A stretch of DNA of 37,508 nt from an uncultured Granulosicoccaceae bacterium. GTDB taxonomy: Bacteria > Pseudomonadota > Gammaproteobacteria > Granulosicoccales > Granulosicoccaceae. Location of the stretch: contig CALJAA010000041.1 of NCBI GenBank assembly GCA_938028465.1, positions 1 through 37,508 on the forward strand, written 5' to 3'. Both the position numbers and the translations under genes were made by a program. The notes under the pieces are model-generated. The model saw nothing but the letters and a program-made list of their open reading frames with translations. It did not search any database and was not told the DNA's origin. Positions within the stretch are counted from its first letter, which is position 1. Every line of letters starts with the position of its first letter. Below, piece by piece: positions 18,402 to 26,176 of the stretch.

Positions 18402-19934
18402 TTACAGCGGGATGTTGTTGTGTTTTTTGGCGGGCACATTAACTGACTTGTTTTTTAATATTTCAAGAGAGTTAATAACGCGGCGCCTTGTAGAATGCGG
18501 TTGAATTACATCATCGATAAATCCGCGCTGGGCCGCGATAAAGGGGTTAGCGAAATTCGCTTCGTATTCTGCTGTGCGTTTTTCTATCTTTTCTTTATCA
18601 TCAAGCTCTGATCGATATAGTATTTCTGTGGCACCCTTAGCACCCATTACCGCAATTTCAGCACTGGGCCAAGCGTAGTTTACGTCTGCACGTATGTGCT
18701 TGGAGGCCATTACATCATAAGCACCGCCGTAGGCTTTACGCGTGATCACTGTAATTTTTGGCACCGTGGCTTCTGCATAAGCAAACAGCAGTTTTGCTCC
18801 ATGTTTAATGATACCGCCATACTCTTGCGCGGTACCTGGCAAGAATCCAGGCACATCAACCAAGGTGAGTATTGGGATATTAAACGCATCGCAAAAGCGC
18901 ACAAAGCGGGCAGACTTTTTAGCGCTATCGATATCCAAACAACCGGCCAGCACCATCGGCTGGTTAGCAACCACGCCTACAGTTTGCCCCGCCATTCGTA
19001 CAAAGCCACATAAAATGTTTTGCGCAAACTCTGCCTGTATTTCAAAAAACGCGCCTTCGTCCGCAATCTTTTCAATGGTCTCGCGCATATCGTAAGGCTT
19101 GTTTGGGTTATCGGGTATTAACCTATCTAACGATTCTTCAATTCGATCTGAGGGATCTTGTGTTGGTAGCAACGGAGCAGGCTCTCTACAAGATAATGGA
19201 AGATACGCATAAAGCTTACGAACCGCCGCCAAAGTTTGCGCATCGTTCTCAAAGGCTCCATCTGCTACCGATGATTTGCGACTATGCGTGGACGCACCAC
19301 CTAGCTCTTCGGCTGTGACGATTTCATTAGTAACCGTTTTTACAACATCAGGGCCAGTAACAAACATATAACTGGTGTCTTTAACCATAAAAATAAAATC
19401 GGTCATGGCCGGTGAATAAACCGCTCCGCCTGCGCATGGGCCCATGATCACAGAAATTTGCGGCACCACCCCGGAGGCTTGAACATTGCGCCAAAAAACT
19501 TCGGCATAACCACCCAGCGATGCAACGCCTTCTTGTATACGCGCACCACCTGAATCATTTAAGCCAATCAACGGCACGCCATTTTGAACGGCAAGATCCA
19601 TGACCTTACAAATCTTTTCGGCATGGGTTTCTGATAAAGAACCACCAAACACCGTAAAGTCCTGTGCGTAGATGTATACGGGCCTGCCATGAATCTTTCC
19701 CCAACCCGTTACCACACCATCTCCTGGCGGCCGCTGCTCCTGCATACCAAAATCAGTACAGCGATGGGTTTTGTACATATCGTATTCTTCGAAACTGCCC
19801 TCATCGAGCAAGAGTTGAATACGCTCTCTGGCGGTAAGTTTGCCTTTGGCATGTTGAGCATCTATCCGGCGTTGGCCACCGCCCAATCGCGCTTCTACAC
19901 GCCGTGCTTGTAGTTCTTCGATTACCGAACTCAT
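18402..19934 (-). CDS. pccB: Propionyl-CoA carboxylase beta subunit (carboxyltransferase)
   Basis: A 510-residue carboxyltransferase that moves the carboxyl group from biotin to propionyl-CoA, giving methylmalonyl-CoA. Typical segments in order are [86 protein letters not shown] and the [12 protein letters not shown] oxyanion region. AGGA six bases upstream of the ATG supports the start. It is the first gene of the pccB-pccA-mutase operon. The upstream region shared with the divergent ScfR-type regulator contains TTTGCAAA-type sites, so propionyl-CoA-responsive control is likely. Confidence 0.95.
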   Translation of the reverse strand: MSSVIEELQARRVEARLGGGQRRIDAQHAKGKLTARERIQLLLDEGSFEEYDMYKTHRCTDFGMQEQRPPGDGVVTGWGKIHGRPVYIYAQDFTVFGGSLSETHAEKICKVMDLAVQNGVPLIGLNDSGGARIQEGVASLGGYAEVFWRNVQASGVVPQISVIMGPCAGGAVYSPAMTDFIFMVKDTSYMFVTGPDVVKTVTNEIVTAEELGGASTHSRKSSVADGAFENDAQTLAAVRKLYAYLPLSCREPAPLLPTQDPSDRIEESLDRLIPDNPNKPYDMRETIEKIADEGAFFEIQAEFAQNILCGFVRMAGQTVGVVANQPMVLAGCLDIDSAKKSARFVRFCDAFNIPILTLVDVPGFLPGTAQEYGGIIKHGAKLLFAYAEATVPKITVITRKAYGGAYDVMASKHIRADVNYAWPSAEIAVMGAKGATEILYRSELDDKEKIEKRTAEYEANFANPFIAAQRGFIDDVIQPHSTRRRVINSLEILKNKSVNVPAKKHNNIPL

Positions 19935-20107
19935 AAGGCTTCCTATACTGGCTGGTCGAATTTTTATAAATAGGTATATTAATCAACGCTTTAGCGTAGG
20001 CTTGATACTGTAAATAGCTGCCGATAGGCAGCGCCCGCACGCGTACCAGTACAAGTTAAGCAGCTATTGACTTAATCGGCAGATTATTCATGCATACATG
20101 TGTAATA

Positions 20108-20122
20108 TTTGCTACTCGCAAA
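20108..20122. promoter_or_regulatory. Split TTTGC-N5-GCAAA palindrome, possible regulator site
   Basis: TTTGC at 20108-20112 and GCAAA at 20118-20122 form an inverted repeat with a five-base spacer, just before the compact TTTGCAAA site. TTTGCAAA is the motif reported for the PccR regulator of propionate genes in Rhodobacter. This spaced version may be an auxiliary site; that part is inference. Confidence 0.45.
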
Positions 20123-20128
20123 CACACT

Positions 20129-20136
20129 TTTGCAAA
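20129..20136. promoter_or_regulatory. TTTGCAAA operator candidate for the ScfR/PccR-type regulator
   Basis: A perfect TTTGCAAA palindrome lies nine bases before the regulator's ATG, in the region divergent from pccB. The reported PccR consensus is the same sequence, and the adjacent genes are the regulator and its expected targets. The position suggests autoregulation as well as control of the pcc operon. Confidence 0.65.
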
Positions 20137-20144
20137 TAAGTATA

Positions 20145-21563
20145 ATGCGCTCACCAAAATTATTCATCGGTCAAAACCTTCGCGAAATTCGTGATCAGCA
20201 CAAGCTCACCCAAGCTCGTTTTGCTGAACAGCTGGGGATCTCCACTAGTTACCTCAACCAGATGGAGAACAACCAACGGCACGTAACGGCTTCGGTGTTA
20301 CTTGCCCTAGCGGATGCGTTCGCCGTCGATATTGCTAGCCTTTCCGAAAATGATAGCGACCGATTGCTAGCAGATGTATCAGAAATCATTGCTGACCCGA
20401 TGTTTGTGACCAAGCAACCCACCGCACGCGACCTAAAATTTTTATGCCAAACCACACCCACTGTGGCTCGCGCCTTTATCGCGATGCATCAAGCGATGCG
20501 CCGTGCTGGCGAACAATTGGTGGAGTTGGATCACAGCCTTGAGCAATCCGGCGCATTGAACGAACCCACACCCTACGACGAAGTGCGTGATTTTTTTCAC
20601 TACAACGATAACTATGTACATGAGCTCGACCTAGCGGCAGAAGCACTAGCTGCCAAGCTCAAAAAAATTAGCCCTGACAATATCAACGCGCTTACCCAAT
20701 ATTTAGAAACACAGCATAAGCACTCCATCACACTAGACAACGACAAACAGTCACTACATCTGTTGCGCCAGTACGACGCCAAATCCAAAACCCTGACACT
20801 GCATTCACTTAGCGCTGCGTCCACGCGTGCTTTTCAGATTGCACATCAAATTGCGTTAATAGAGCACGGTGACATCATGCAAAAATTAGCAGAGAGCGCC
20901 GGCTTTCAAAGTGAGGACGCTATTGCAGTTTGCAAGATTGGCTTGGCTAATTATTTTGCTGGCGCTACGCTACTACCTTACACCGAGTTTCATGATGTAG
21001 CCAAAGCAGAGCGCCATGATCTTGATCTGTTAGCACATCGCTTTGGTGCCAGCGTAGAGCAAATCGCTCATCGCCTGAGTACGTTGCAACGCCCTGGAAA
21101 AAAAGGGTTACCGTTCTTTTTTGCACGCGTCGATCAAGCAGGCAACATCACAAAGCGTCACAGCGCCACCAAACTTCAATTTGCCCGATTCGGTTCCGCT
21201 TGCCCTCTATGGAATGCACATGCAGCCTTTGAATACCCTGGCAGACTACTCAGACAACTAGCTGAAACGCCAGATGGCGTACGCTATCTATGCCTTGCAC
21301 GCTCAATTGAAAAACCCACGGGCTATTATGGGCAGCCGGTGCAACGCTATGCATTAGCATTAGGCTGCGAAATCATTCACGCACGAGAAGTTGTATACGC
21401 AGACTCTCTTGATATTGACAAAACGGGCACCTATGAGCCGATTGGTATTTCTTGTCGCATCTGTGACCGCGCTAACTGCCACCAGCGAGCAATGCCACCA
21501 CTTAAGCGCAAAATAAAAGTCGATCAAAACAATCGAGGTTTGATACCTTATCGCTTGGCCTAA
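20145..21563 (+). CDS. XRE-family short-chain fatty acyl-CoA regulator (ScfR/PccR type)
   Basis: A 472-residue transcription factor. The N-terminal helix-turn-helix spans about residues 8-62 (IGQNLREIRDQHKLTQARFA, then ISTSYLNQMENNQRHV). A middle ImmA/IrrE-like (DUF955) region follows, and the C-terminal DUF2083 part ends with the conserved cysteine cluster GISCRICDRANCHQRA. ScfR proteins sense propionyl-, acetyl- or methylmalonyl-CoA and control propionate or glyoxylate-bypass genes. Divergence from pccB makes propionyl-CoA the likely signal. I start at ATG 20145; an in-frame TTG at 20109 would add 12 unlikely residues and cover the operator. The ribosome-binding site is weak, and a TATAAT string overlaps the ATG, so the message leader may be very short. 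Confidence 0.88.
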   Translation: MRSPKLFIGQNLREIRDQHKLTQARFAEQLGISTSYLNQMENNQRHVTASVLLALADAFAVDIASLSENDSDRLLADVSEIIADPMFVTKQPTARDLKFLCQTTPTVARAFIAMHQAMRRAGEQLVELDHSLEQSGALNEPTPYDEVRDFFHYNDNYVHELDLAAEALAAKLKKISPDNINALTQYLETQHKHSITLDNDKQSLHLLRQYDAKSKTLTLHSLSAASTRAFQIAHQIALIEHGDIMQKLAESAGFQSEDAIAVCKIGLANYFAGATLLPYTEFHDVAKAERHDLDLLAHRFGASVEQIAHRLSTLQRPGKKGLPFFFARVDQAGNITKRHSATKLQFARFGSACPLWNAHAAFEYPGRLLRQLAETPDGVRYLCLARSIEKPTGYYGQPVQRYALALGCEIIHAREVVYADSLDIDKTGTYEPIGISCRICDRANCHQRAMPPLKRKIKVDQNNRGLIPYRLA

Positions 21564-21578
21564 TAGGTTTATCGCGTA

Positions 21579-22367
21579 ATGACACAAACAACAATACCCG
21601 ATTGTTTTTTCACTATCGATGGAGAGTTCTTCAGACCAACAGCACACACGCGTGGCCCCTGGGATGAGAACGCTTGCCATGCTGGCCCTCCAAGCGGCAT
21701 GTTGGCACGCGCAATGGAGCAAGCATTGCCCGACAAGCAGCTGTGCAGGCTCACTGTAGAACTACTAAGGCCGGTCCCGTTTCGTGGCTTCAGAGTAGAA
21801 GCAGAAATCACCCGGAACGGAAAAACAGTTAGCACTACTACCGCAAGCTTAATCAATGACGAAGGCAAAATTGTCATCAGTGCCACAGGTTTACATATGG
21901 CCCCACAAGCGCTTAGGCCTCGTCCAAGTCATACAAAAGATTTTGGTAACGCAGCTACCGCGACCGTCGGTCCATTTCCTATTGTTGATACACTGCACGG
22001 CTTACCAGCCTTTAACGGCTCTGGCGTTGAAACCCGCTATCCAGAAGGCCAAGATAACTCTCCAGGGCCAACAACCGCTTGGCTCAAAACCGTTCCGCTA
22101 TTAACCGAGGAAATACCTAGCCCGTTTCAAAAGATGTGCCCGCTAGCGGATTGTGGAAACGCGTTTGGCCGCAACGCAGACCCACAGCAAGTCGCGTTTA
22201 TGAATACTGACCTAACATTGCTACTGCACCGCCCGCCCATGGGCGAATGGCTAGGCACTCAGAGTGTGGGCTACTGGGAACCTAATGGCATTGGAATGGC
22301 TGATGCACTGTTATTTGACGAACAAGGTGTAGTTGGACGAGCGTTACAAACTTTATTGTTACGCTGA
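21579..22367 (+). CDS. Acyl-CoA thioesterase-like protein (double hotdog, TesB/Thioesterase-like family)
   Basis: A 262-residue protein 15 bases downstream of the ScfR regulator and so probably co-transcribed. The N-terminal hotdog unit shows RPTAHTRGPWDENACHAGPP, then GMLARAMEQA, LTVELLRPVPFRGFRVEAEI and the strand VSTTTASLINDEGKIVISAT. The C-terminal unit has FMNTDLTLLLHRPPMGEWLG, then GMADALLFDEQGVVGRALQT. Both are standard for TesB-like thioesterases. These hydrolyse acyl-CoA to free acid and CoA. Next to a propionyl-CoA sensor it may relieve accumulation of short acyl-CoA and recover CoA, which is inference. No strong ribosome-binding site precedes the ATG, so translation may depend on the upstream gene. 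Confidence 0.8.
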   Translation: MTQTTIPDCFFTIDGEFFRPTAHTRGPWDENACHAGPPSGMLARAMEQALPDKQLCRLTVELLRPVPFRGFRVEAEITRNGKTVSTTTASLINDEGKIVISATGLHMAPQALRPRPSHTKDFGNAATATVGPFPIVDTLHGLPAFNGSGVETRYPEGQDNSPGPTTAWLKTVPLLTEEIPSPFQKMCPLADCGNAFGRNADPQQVAFMNTDLTLLLHRPPMGEWLGTQSVGYWEPNGIGMADALLFDEQGVVGRALQTLLLR

Positions 22368-22371
22368 GCTT

Positions 22372-22392
22372 GGGCCCATCATCAATGGGTCT
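22372..22392. terminator. Hairpin in the convergent gap after the thioesterase gene
   Basis: CCCAT-catca-ATGGG is a perfect five-base-pair stem that extends to eight with two G-U pairs and one G-C pair, four bases after the thioesterase stop. No T-run follows, so it is a partial terminator or transcript-end hairpin. Confidence 0.4.
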
Positions 22393-22415
22393 TGAAGCAT
22401 GACATCTCTCCATCA

Positions 22416-22435
22416 TGTTATGACAGTACATAACA
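22416..22435. terminator. Second hairpin in the same convergent gap
   Basis: TGTTATG-acagta-CATAACA forms a seven-base-pair stem between the convergent thioesterase and signal-peptidase genes. It lies 19 bases beyond the lepB stop. It lacks a T-run and may act as a bidirectional end structure together with the hairpin at 22372. Confidence 0.35.
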
Positions 22436-22453
22436 CTGCACACGCAACCACGG

Positions 22454-23272
22454 CTACTTCACGCCAGTACCGATCCTATCACGCGTTTTAGAATACCAAA
22501 TAGTTTTAACCTGACCAACCACATCACTAACAGGCACCGTGCCCCAAAAGCGACTATCGTTGCTCTGATCTCTCCAATCACCCAAAACGAAGAATTCACC
22601 TTCCGGAATAGTCTGAATATCCATAGAAACTGAACGCTTAGATTGTTTGCGCGCTATCGCCACATCCAGAGCCGGCTCAAGCTGTTCATTTCGCAACACA
22701 GCGCCATCCTTAATCGAGATGGTATCTCCCCCCACTGCCGCGACCCTGGACACGTGATCTACACTTCGATCTTTAGGGTATCGGAAAACAACAACATCCC
22801 CTACAACAGGTGAACCATAACGCGTATTGACGGATATAAAATCACCTTCCTCAACTGTTGGAGCCATAGAGGTACTAACAACTCTGAACGTTGTAGCGCC
22901 AAGTATATTGTTGGCATGGTTTAAAAATGTTTGAGCAACATAAACTATCACGACAAACATCGCCAGATAAACATACCAACGATTGAATTTTTTAAGCTTA
23001 TAGATTTTGTTTTTACGAGCAAGTAAATATGCTGAAATCAAGACGTATAAGCAAAAAGCAATCAAGCCAACTCTAAGCAATATTGTTGCATGGAATGTTG
23101 ACAGGTCAAAAAACGTTCCAGCATTTAACAACGCAACAAAAACAAACAGGCTTAATAACAACCCCTTATTTAAGTTACCCGCATAAACATGGCCAAGCCC
23201 TGGCGCAAGAATCGAAAGTAGTACCGCGACTATCGGGTGCCTGGGGCTGTTATCAGCATCACTACCTATCAT
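22454..23272 (-). CDS. lepB: Signal peptidase I family protein with an altered catalytic-lysine position
   Basis: A 272-residue membrane protein. The N-terminal half has about four hydrophobic segments and begins like a TM2 module (ILAPGLGHVYAGNLNKGLLL). The periplasmic S26 domain has box B VVSTSMAPTVEEGDF with the nucleophile S135, box C GDVVVFRYP, and box E FVLGDWRDQSNDSRFWGTVP. Box D normally reads Y-I-K-R before the P-G-D turn and supplies the general-base lysine; here it reads DHVSRVAAVGGD, so S175 stands in its place. The family normally cleaves signal peptides of exported proteins. This copy may be an accessory peptidase or inactive, while a standard LepB lies elsewhere. It is convergent with the thioesterase gene. 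Confidence 0.85.
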   Translation of the reverse strand: MIGSDADNSPRHPIVAVLLSILAPGLGHVYAGNLNKGLLLSLFVFVALLNAGTFFDLSTFHATILLRVGLIAFCLYVLISAYLLARKNKIYKLKKFNRWYVYLAMFVVIVYVAQTFLNHANNILGATTFRVVSTSMAPTVEEGDFISVNTRYGSPVVGDVVVFRYPKDRSVDHVSRVAAVGGDTISIKDGAVLRNEQLEPALDVAIARKQSKRSVSMDIQTIPEGEFFVLGDWRDQSNDSRFWGTVPVSDVVGQVKTIWYSKTRDRIGTGVK

Positions 23273-23314
23273 GGCGATTGAATTTGGATTAACGTAGATT
23301 AACTTGGCTTAAAT

Positions 23315-23869
23315 CTAATGCTGTGCTGAAGGTGGTTGCAATGCAGGCGGTACCGTTTTGCAGCCTTCTACAAAACCTGCCGCACCAACATTGAAACCCA
23401 CATCAATGCCAATGTTAGCAATACACTCTTTAATGACAAACGCAGTAGCTATGGCAGCAGCCTCTGCCGCTTGCACAGGGTCGAGACCGTGGATTTGAGC
23501 TTTAAGCATGGCATCGTATTGTAGTGCTTTAAGTGACTGTGCTATTTCAAGTTTAGGCTCTTCGCCCATCATTCGATGCTTGCCACCTAGCTTATCCGTA
23601 TCAAGCCTGTCATCAAACATCTTTAGCGATGCAGTCATCACTTCCACTAAGTGCGGCGCTCTCTCATCCGCTTCTTTGGATAGAATCAGTGTGCCAGGCT
23701 CAACTCCCGCTAGTTCAAGATCAAACGAGCGAAACATAAAGCTCCCCGCTAAACGAGCAGCTGATGCAATGGCCGTTTCCGGGTGGATCTCCCGCTCTTC
23801 GCCTGATAGGCTCGCGACCAAATCTACTACTTCACCGACAAACTTATGTTGGGCTTCTGATACGTGCAT
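23315..23869 (-). CDS. Hypothetical protein, 184 residues, unrecognised
   Basis: I do not recognise this protein. It has no signal peptide or membrane segment and looks like a soluble, mostly helical cytoplasmic protein. Notable stretches are AIASAARLAGSFMFRSFDLE, GLDPVQAAEAAAIATAFVIK, and a glycine-rich NIGIDVGFNVGAAGFVEGC near the end, followed by a proline-rich tail. The alternation of acidic and hydrophobic residues and the normal composition suggest a real gene. It lies 42 bases upstream of lepB and 48 bases downstream of another small hypothetical gene on the same strand, so all three may be one unit. Confidence 0.7.
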   Translation of the reverse strand: MHVSEAQHKFVGEVVDLVASLSGEEREIHPETAIASAARLAGSFMFRSFDLELAGVEPGTLILSKEADERAPHLVEVMTASLKMFDDRLDTDKLGGKHRMMGEEPKLEIAQSLKALQYDAMLKAQIHGLDPVQAAEAAAIATAFVIKECIANIGIDVGFNVGAAGFVEGCKTVPPALQPPSAQH

Positions 23870-23917
23870 GGTTGTTATTCTTTCAGGTGTTTGATAGGTA
23901 AAAATAGATGGGCAAAA

Positions 23918-24139
23918 TTACGCTTGATCGGTATCTAGCATACCTTGTTCGCGACACTCTATAAGCTTTACTAACCCTAGCAACTCAACCGCACTGCTTG
24001 CAACTAAGGTTGTATCGTTAAGCTTGGCTCGCCATTGCTGCTGGGCACCAATTCCTGATCTTGCTGAGACCTCATAACCCAAGCTACGTAAAATGGCCGC
24101 TGCTGGGTCTACTACATTTGAGGCTGTGGCAGATTTCAT
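23918..24139 (-). CDS. Small hypothetical protein, about 73 residues
   Basis: I do not recognise this protein. From ATG 24139 it encodes 73 residues containing VVDPAAAILRSLGYEVSARS and SAVELLGLVKLIECREQGM, a small alpha/beta-looking soluble protein without signal peptide. An in-frame GTG at 24157 would add six residues; neither start has a convincing ribosome-binding site. It lies between the last permease gene of the sugar transporter (67 bases) and the 184-residue hypothetical gene, on the same strand. Whether it belongs to the transporter operon is open. Confidence 0.55.
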   Translation of the reverse strand: MKSATASNVVDPAAAILRSLGYEVSARSGIGAQQQWRAKLNDTTLVASSAVELLGLVKLIECREQGMLDTDQA

Positions 24140-24206
24140 GCTAAATCTCGAGGGCACTAACAGGTGGCGACACCAATAAAATACGCGCCTAACGGCAGAA
24201 AAGCAA

Positions 24207-25187
24207 TCAGCGCAGGCGCTTTTGCATGACCGCTAGCGCCAAGGCGCCTACTAATATAATGCCAGAAAGGGCATCTTTGGTATTAAAATTTAAGCCCATC
24301 AAATTCAGGCCATTGGCCACAATACCTAAAAATAATACGCCTATCAGTGTGCCCGGCACATTGGGCCTACCGCGCGGATGAATTGAGGCGCCAATAAAAA
24401 CCGCGGCAATGGCGTCAAGCAAATACGAATACCCTGCCAGAGGCGTAAACATGCGTAAGTTTGCAGAGCCGATTAAACCACCAATCGCGCAGGTTGCTGA
24501 TGCAAACACAAAACCAAAAAACAGATAATTGCGCACCTTTATGCCGGCGATCGATGCCGCACTTTGCTGCATGCCTATCGCGTGCATTCGTTTACCAAAA
24601 ATAGAGCGCTCTAATAACAAGAAGTAAATAACCAACACAACAAACGCAATTACGACTTCTGTCGGAATACCAGCAATATCACCCACTGCTAAGTCTCGGT
24701 ATTCTTGTGCCACTCGCCTATACGATATCGGCCCACCACCGTTAGTAAAGATACGTTGAACACTGCTACCAATAAAGAACGTACCTAGAGTAGCCATAAA
24801 TGGGCTTACCTTAAGCTTGACCACCAAAAATGCATTTAACAAACCGACAATACTACCGCCGGCAATACCGATAAACACGGCAACATACCAGGCTATTTGG
24901 TATTCCTTCATTGCCACAATCGCAAATGCAGCACCGAAATCCATAGCAATACCAATAGACAGATCGATACCGCCCATTGCAACGATCAACGTCATACCTA
25001 ACGCTAGGATCAGCAATATCGCCGAGCCCTCAACTATATTTAGCAAATTGTTGGCATTGAGAAAACTATCTGTGTAAAGAGAGAAAAAAACAAAGAAGGC
25101 AGCAATTATGATTAAAAAACCGTAGCGTACAAAAATGGCTTTCGGACCAAACCCGCTGAATGTAGTAGATGGCGCAGACTCACTCAT
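24207..25187 (-). CDS. Ribose-type ABC transporter permease (second)
   Basis: A 326-residue inner-membrane permease of the RbsC/AraH family (BPD_transp_2), with about eight to ten hydrophobic segments. The family signature LGMTLIVAMGGIDLSIGI is clear, as are NAFLVVKLKVSPFMATLGT, then GIKVRNYLFFGFVFA, and the cytoplasmic loop AVFIGASIHPRGRPNVPGTL. The start at ATG 25187 is set by the ATGA overlap with the upstream permease stop and by an AAGG in range; a longer upstream reading with RLYQRFADFDCRG is not permease-like. It is the last gene of the binding protein-ATPase-permease-permease operon and should form a heterodimeric channel with the other permease. Confidence 0.92.
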   Translation of the reverse strand: MSESAPSTTFSGFGPKAIFVRYGFLIIIAAFFVFFSLYTDSFLNANNLLNIVEGSAILLILALGMTLIVAMGGIDLSIGIAMDFGAAFAIVAMKEYQIAWYVAVFIGIAGGSIVGLLNAFLVVKLKVSPFMATLGTFFIGSSVQRIFTNGGGPISYRRVAQEYRDLAVGDIAGIPTEVVIAFVVLVIYFLLLERSIFGKRMHAIGMQQSAASIAGIKVRNYLFFGFVFASATCAIGGLIGSANLRMFTPLAGYSYLLDAIAAVFIGASIHPRGRPNVPGTLIGVLFLGIVANGLNLMGLNFNTKDALSGIILVGALALAVMQKRLR

Positions 25188-26176
25188 GATTGCGCCTTGC
25201 CGGTATACGCAGCAGAGGCCACGACAATCAAAATCAGCGAACCTTTGATACAGCCGGTCCAAAATACATCAACACCAATCGATTTAAATCCCACAGATAA
25301 AACCGACACCAGTACCGCGCCCAGTACAGCACCCCATACCGTAACGATGCGCCTTGGCGAAAATGCGGCGCCTAAGAATGTAGCGAGCACCATTTCTAGC
25401 AACAGGTTCTCTTCTGATCCTGGGGTAGATCCAGAACCTCGCGCCAGCACAAACACCGATGCCAACGCACCCGCAATCGCCGCAAGCATAAATGATTGAG
25501 CAACCAAGCGTGAAGCCTTAATACCGGAAACCTCTGCAGCCTCTCGACTACCGCCAACGGCTTGAAGTTGCATACCCCAACGAGTGCGATGCACTGCAAT
25601 ACAAAAAATCAACACGAACACCGCTGCCACTAACACGGCACTGGGCACACCACCTATATCGCCATCGCGAATGTAGATAATAAATGGATGATCAATGTTA
25701 ATGCGCCGACTTGACGTAATAACTTTAGTAATACCCACCGCAGCAACTGAGCTGGCTAACGTAGCCAATAACGGAGTCATTCCAATAAACACCACGAGTA
25801 ATGCATTGACTATACCCATGGCAAGAGCCGCAGCTATAGCCAAAGCCAGTGCAAAAAATAACGAAGACCCGTGATTGGTTAGTTGATCGGCTATTACGCC
25901 GGCGCACAAAACAGCCGTTGCTGGTATCGATAGATCAATCCCACCTGATACGACATCATCACCACCAGCCACAACGACAGTAGCCAAACCCAAACAAACA
26001 ATGACAGTCGGAACACTCTGCTTCAGAATCAAACTGATAGTTGATGGCTCTAGCAAATTAGGGGCTGCTATAGCCAAGTAGATGAGCAACACTACAAATA
26101 TGATCAGTGGTGCAGATGACATAACCCGAGCAAAAGACAAAGCGGGCTCTTTCGTTAGTTCACTTGCCACGTTCAT
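25184..26176 (-). CDS. Ribose-type ABC transporter permease (first)
   Basis: A 330-residue RbsC-like permease. Typical segments are CLGLATVVVAGGDDVVSGGID, with the DLSI motif right after, then NALLVVFIGMTPLLATLAS, the substrate-pathway region SGIKASRLVAQSFMLAAIAG and the loop TFLGAAFSPRRIVTVWGAVL. It is joined by ATGA overlaps both to the ATPase gene upstream (26173-26176) and to the second permease downstream (25184-25187), so the three proteins are translationally coupled. The insertion DDVV within the usual GGIDLS region is a small departure from RbsC. The substrate is unknown; the kinases and aldolase nearby suggest a sugar, polyol or sugar acid. Confidence 0.92.
   Translation of the reverse strand: MNVASELTKEPALSFARVMSSAPLIIFVVLLIYLAIAAPNLLEPSTISLILKQSVPTVIVCLGLATVVVAGGDDVVSGGIDLSIPATAVLCAGVIADQLTNHGSSLFFALALAIAAALAMGIVNALLVVFIGMTPLLATLASSVAAVGITKVITSSRRINIDHPFIIYIRDGDIGGVPSAVLVAAVFVLIFCIAVHRTRWGMQLQAVGGSREAAEVSGIKASRLVAQSFMLAAIAGALASVFVLARGSGSTPGSEENLLLEMVLATFLGAAFSPRRIVTVWGAVLGAVLVSVLSVGFKSIGVDVFWTGCIKGSLILIVVASAAYTGKAQS

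Noticed and set aside
14231..19934. Methylcrotonyl- or acetyl-CoA carboxylase instead of propionyl-CoA carboxylase
   Set aside because: The operon with methylmalonyl-CoA mutase and the divergent ScfR-type regulator with TTTGCAAA sites favour propionyl-CoA.
20141..20146. TATAAT as the -10 box of the ScfR gene
   Set aside because: It overlaps the start codon, has no -35 box at proper distance, and would place the transcript start inside the gene.
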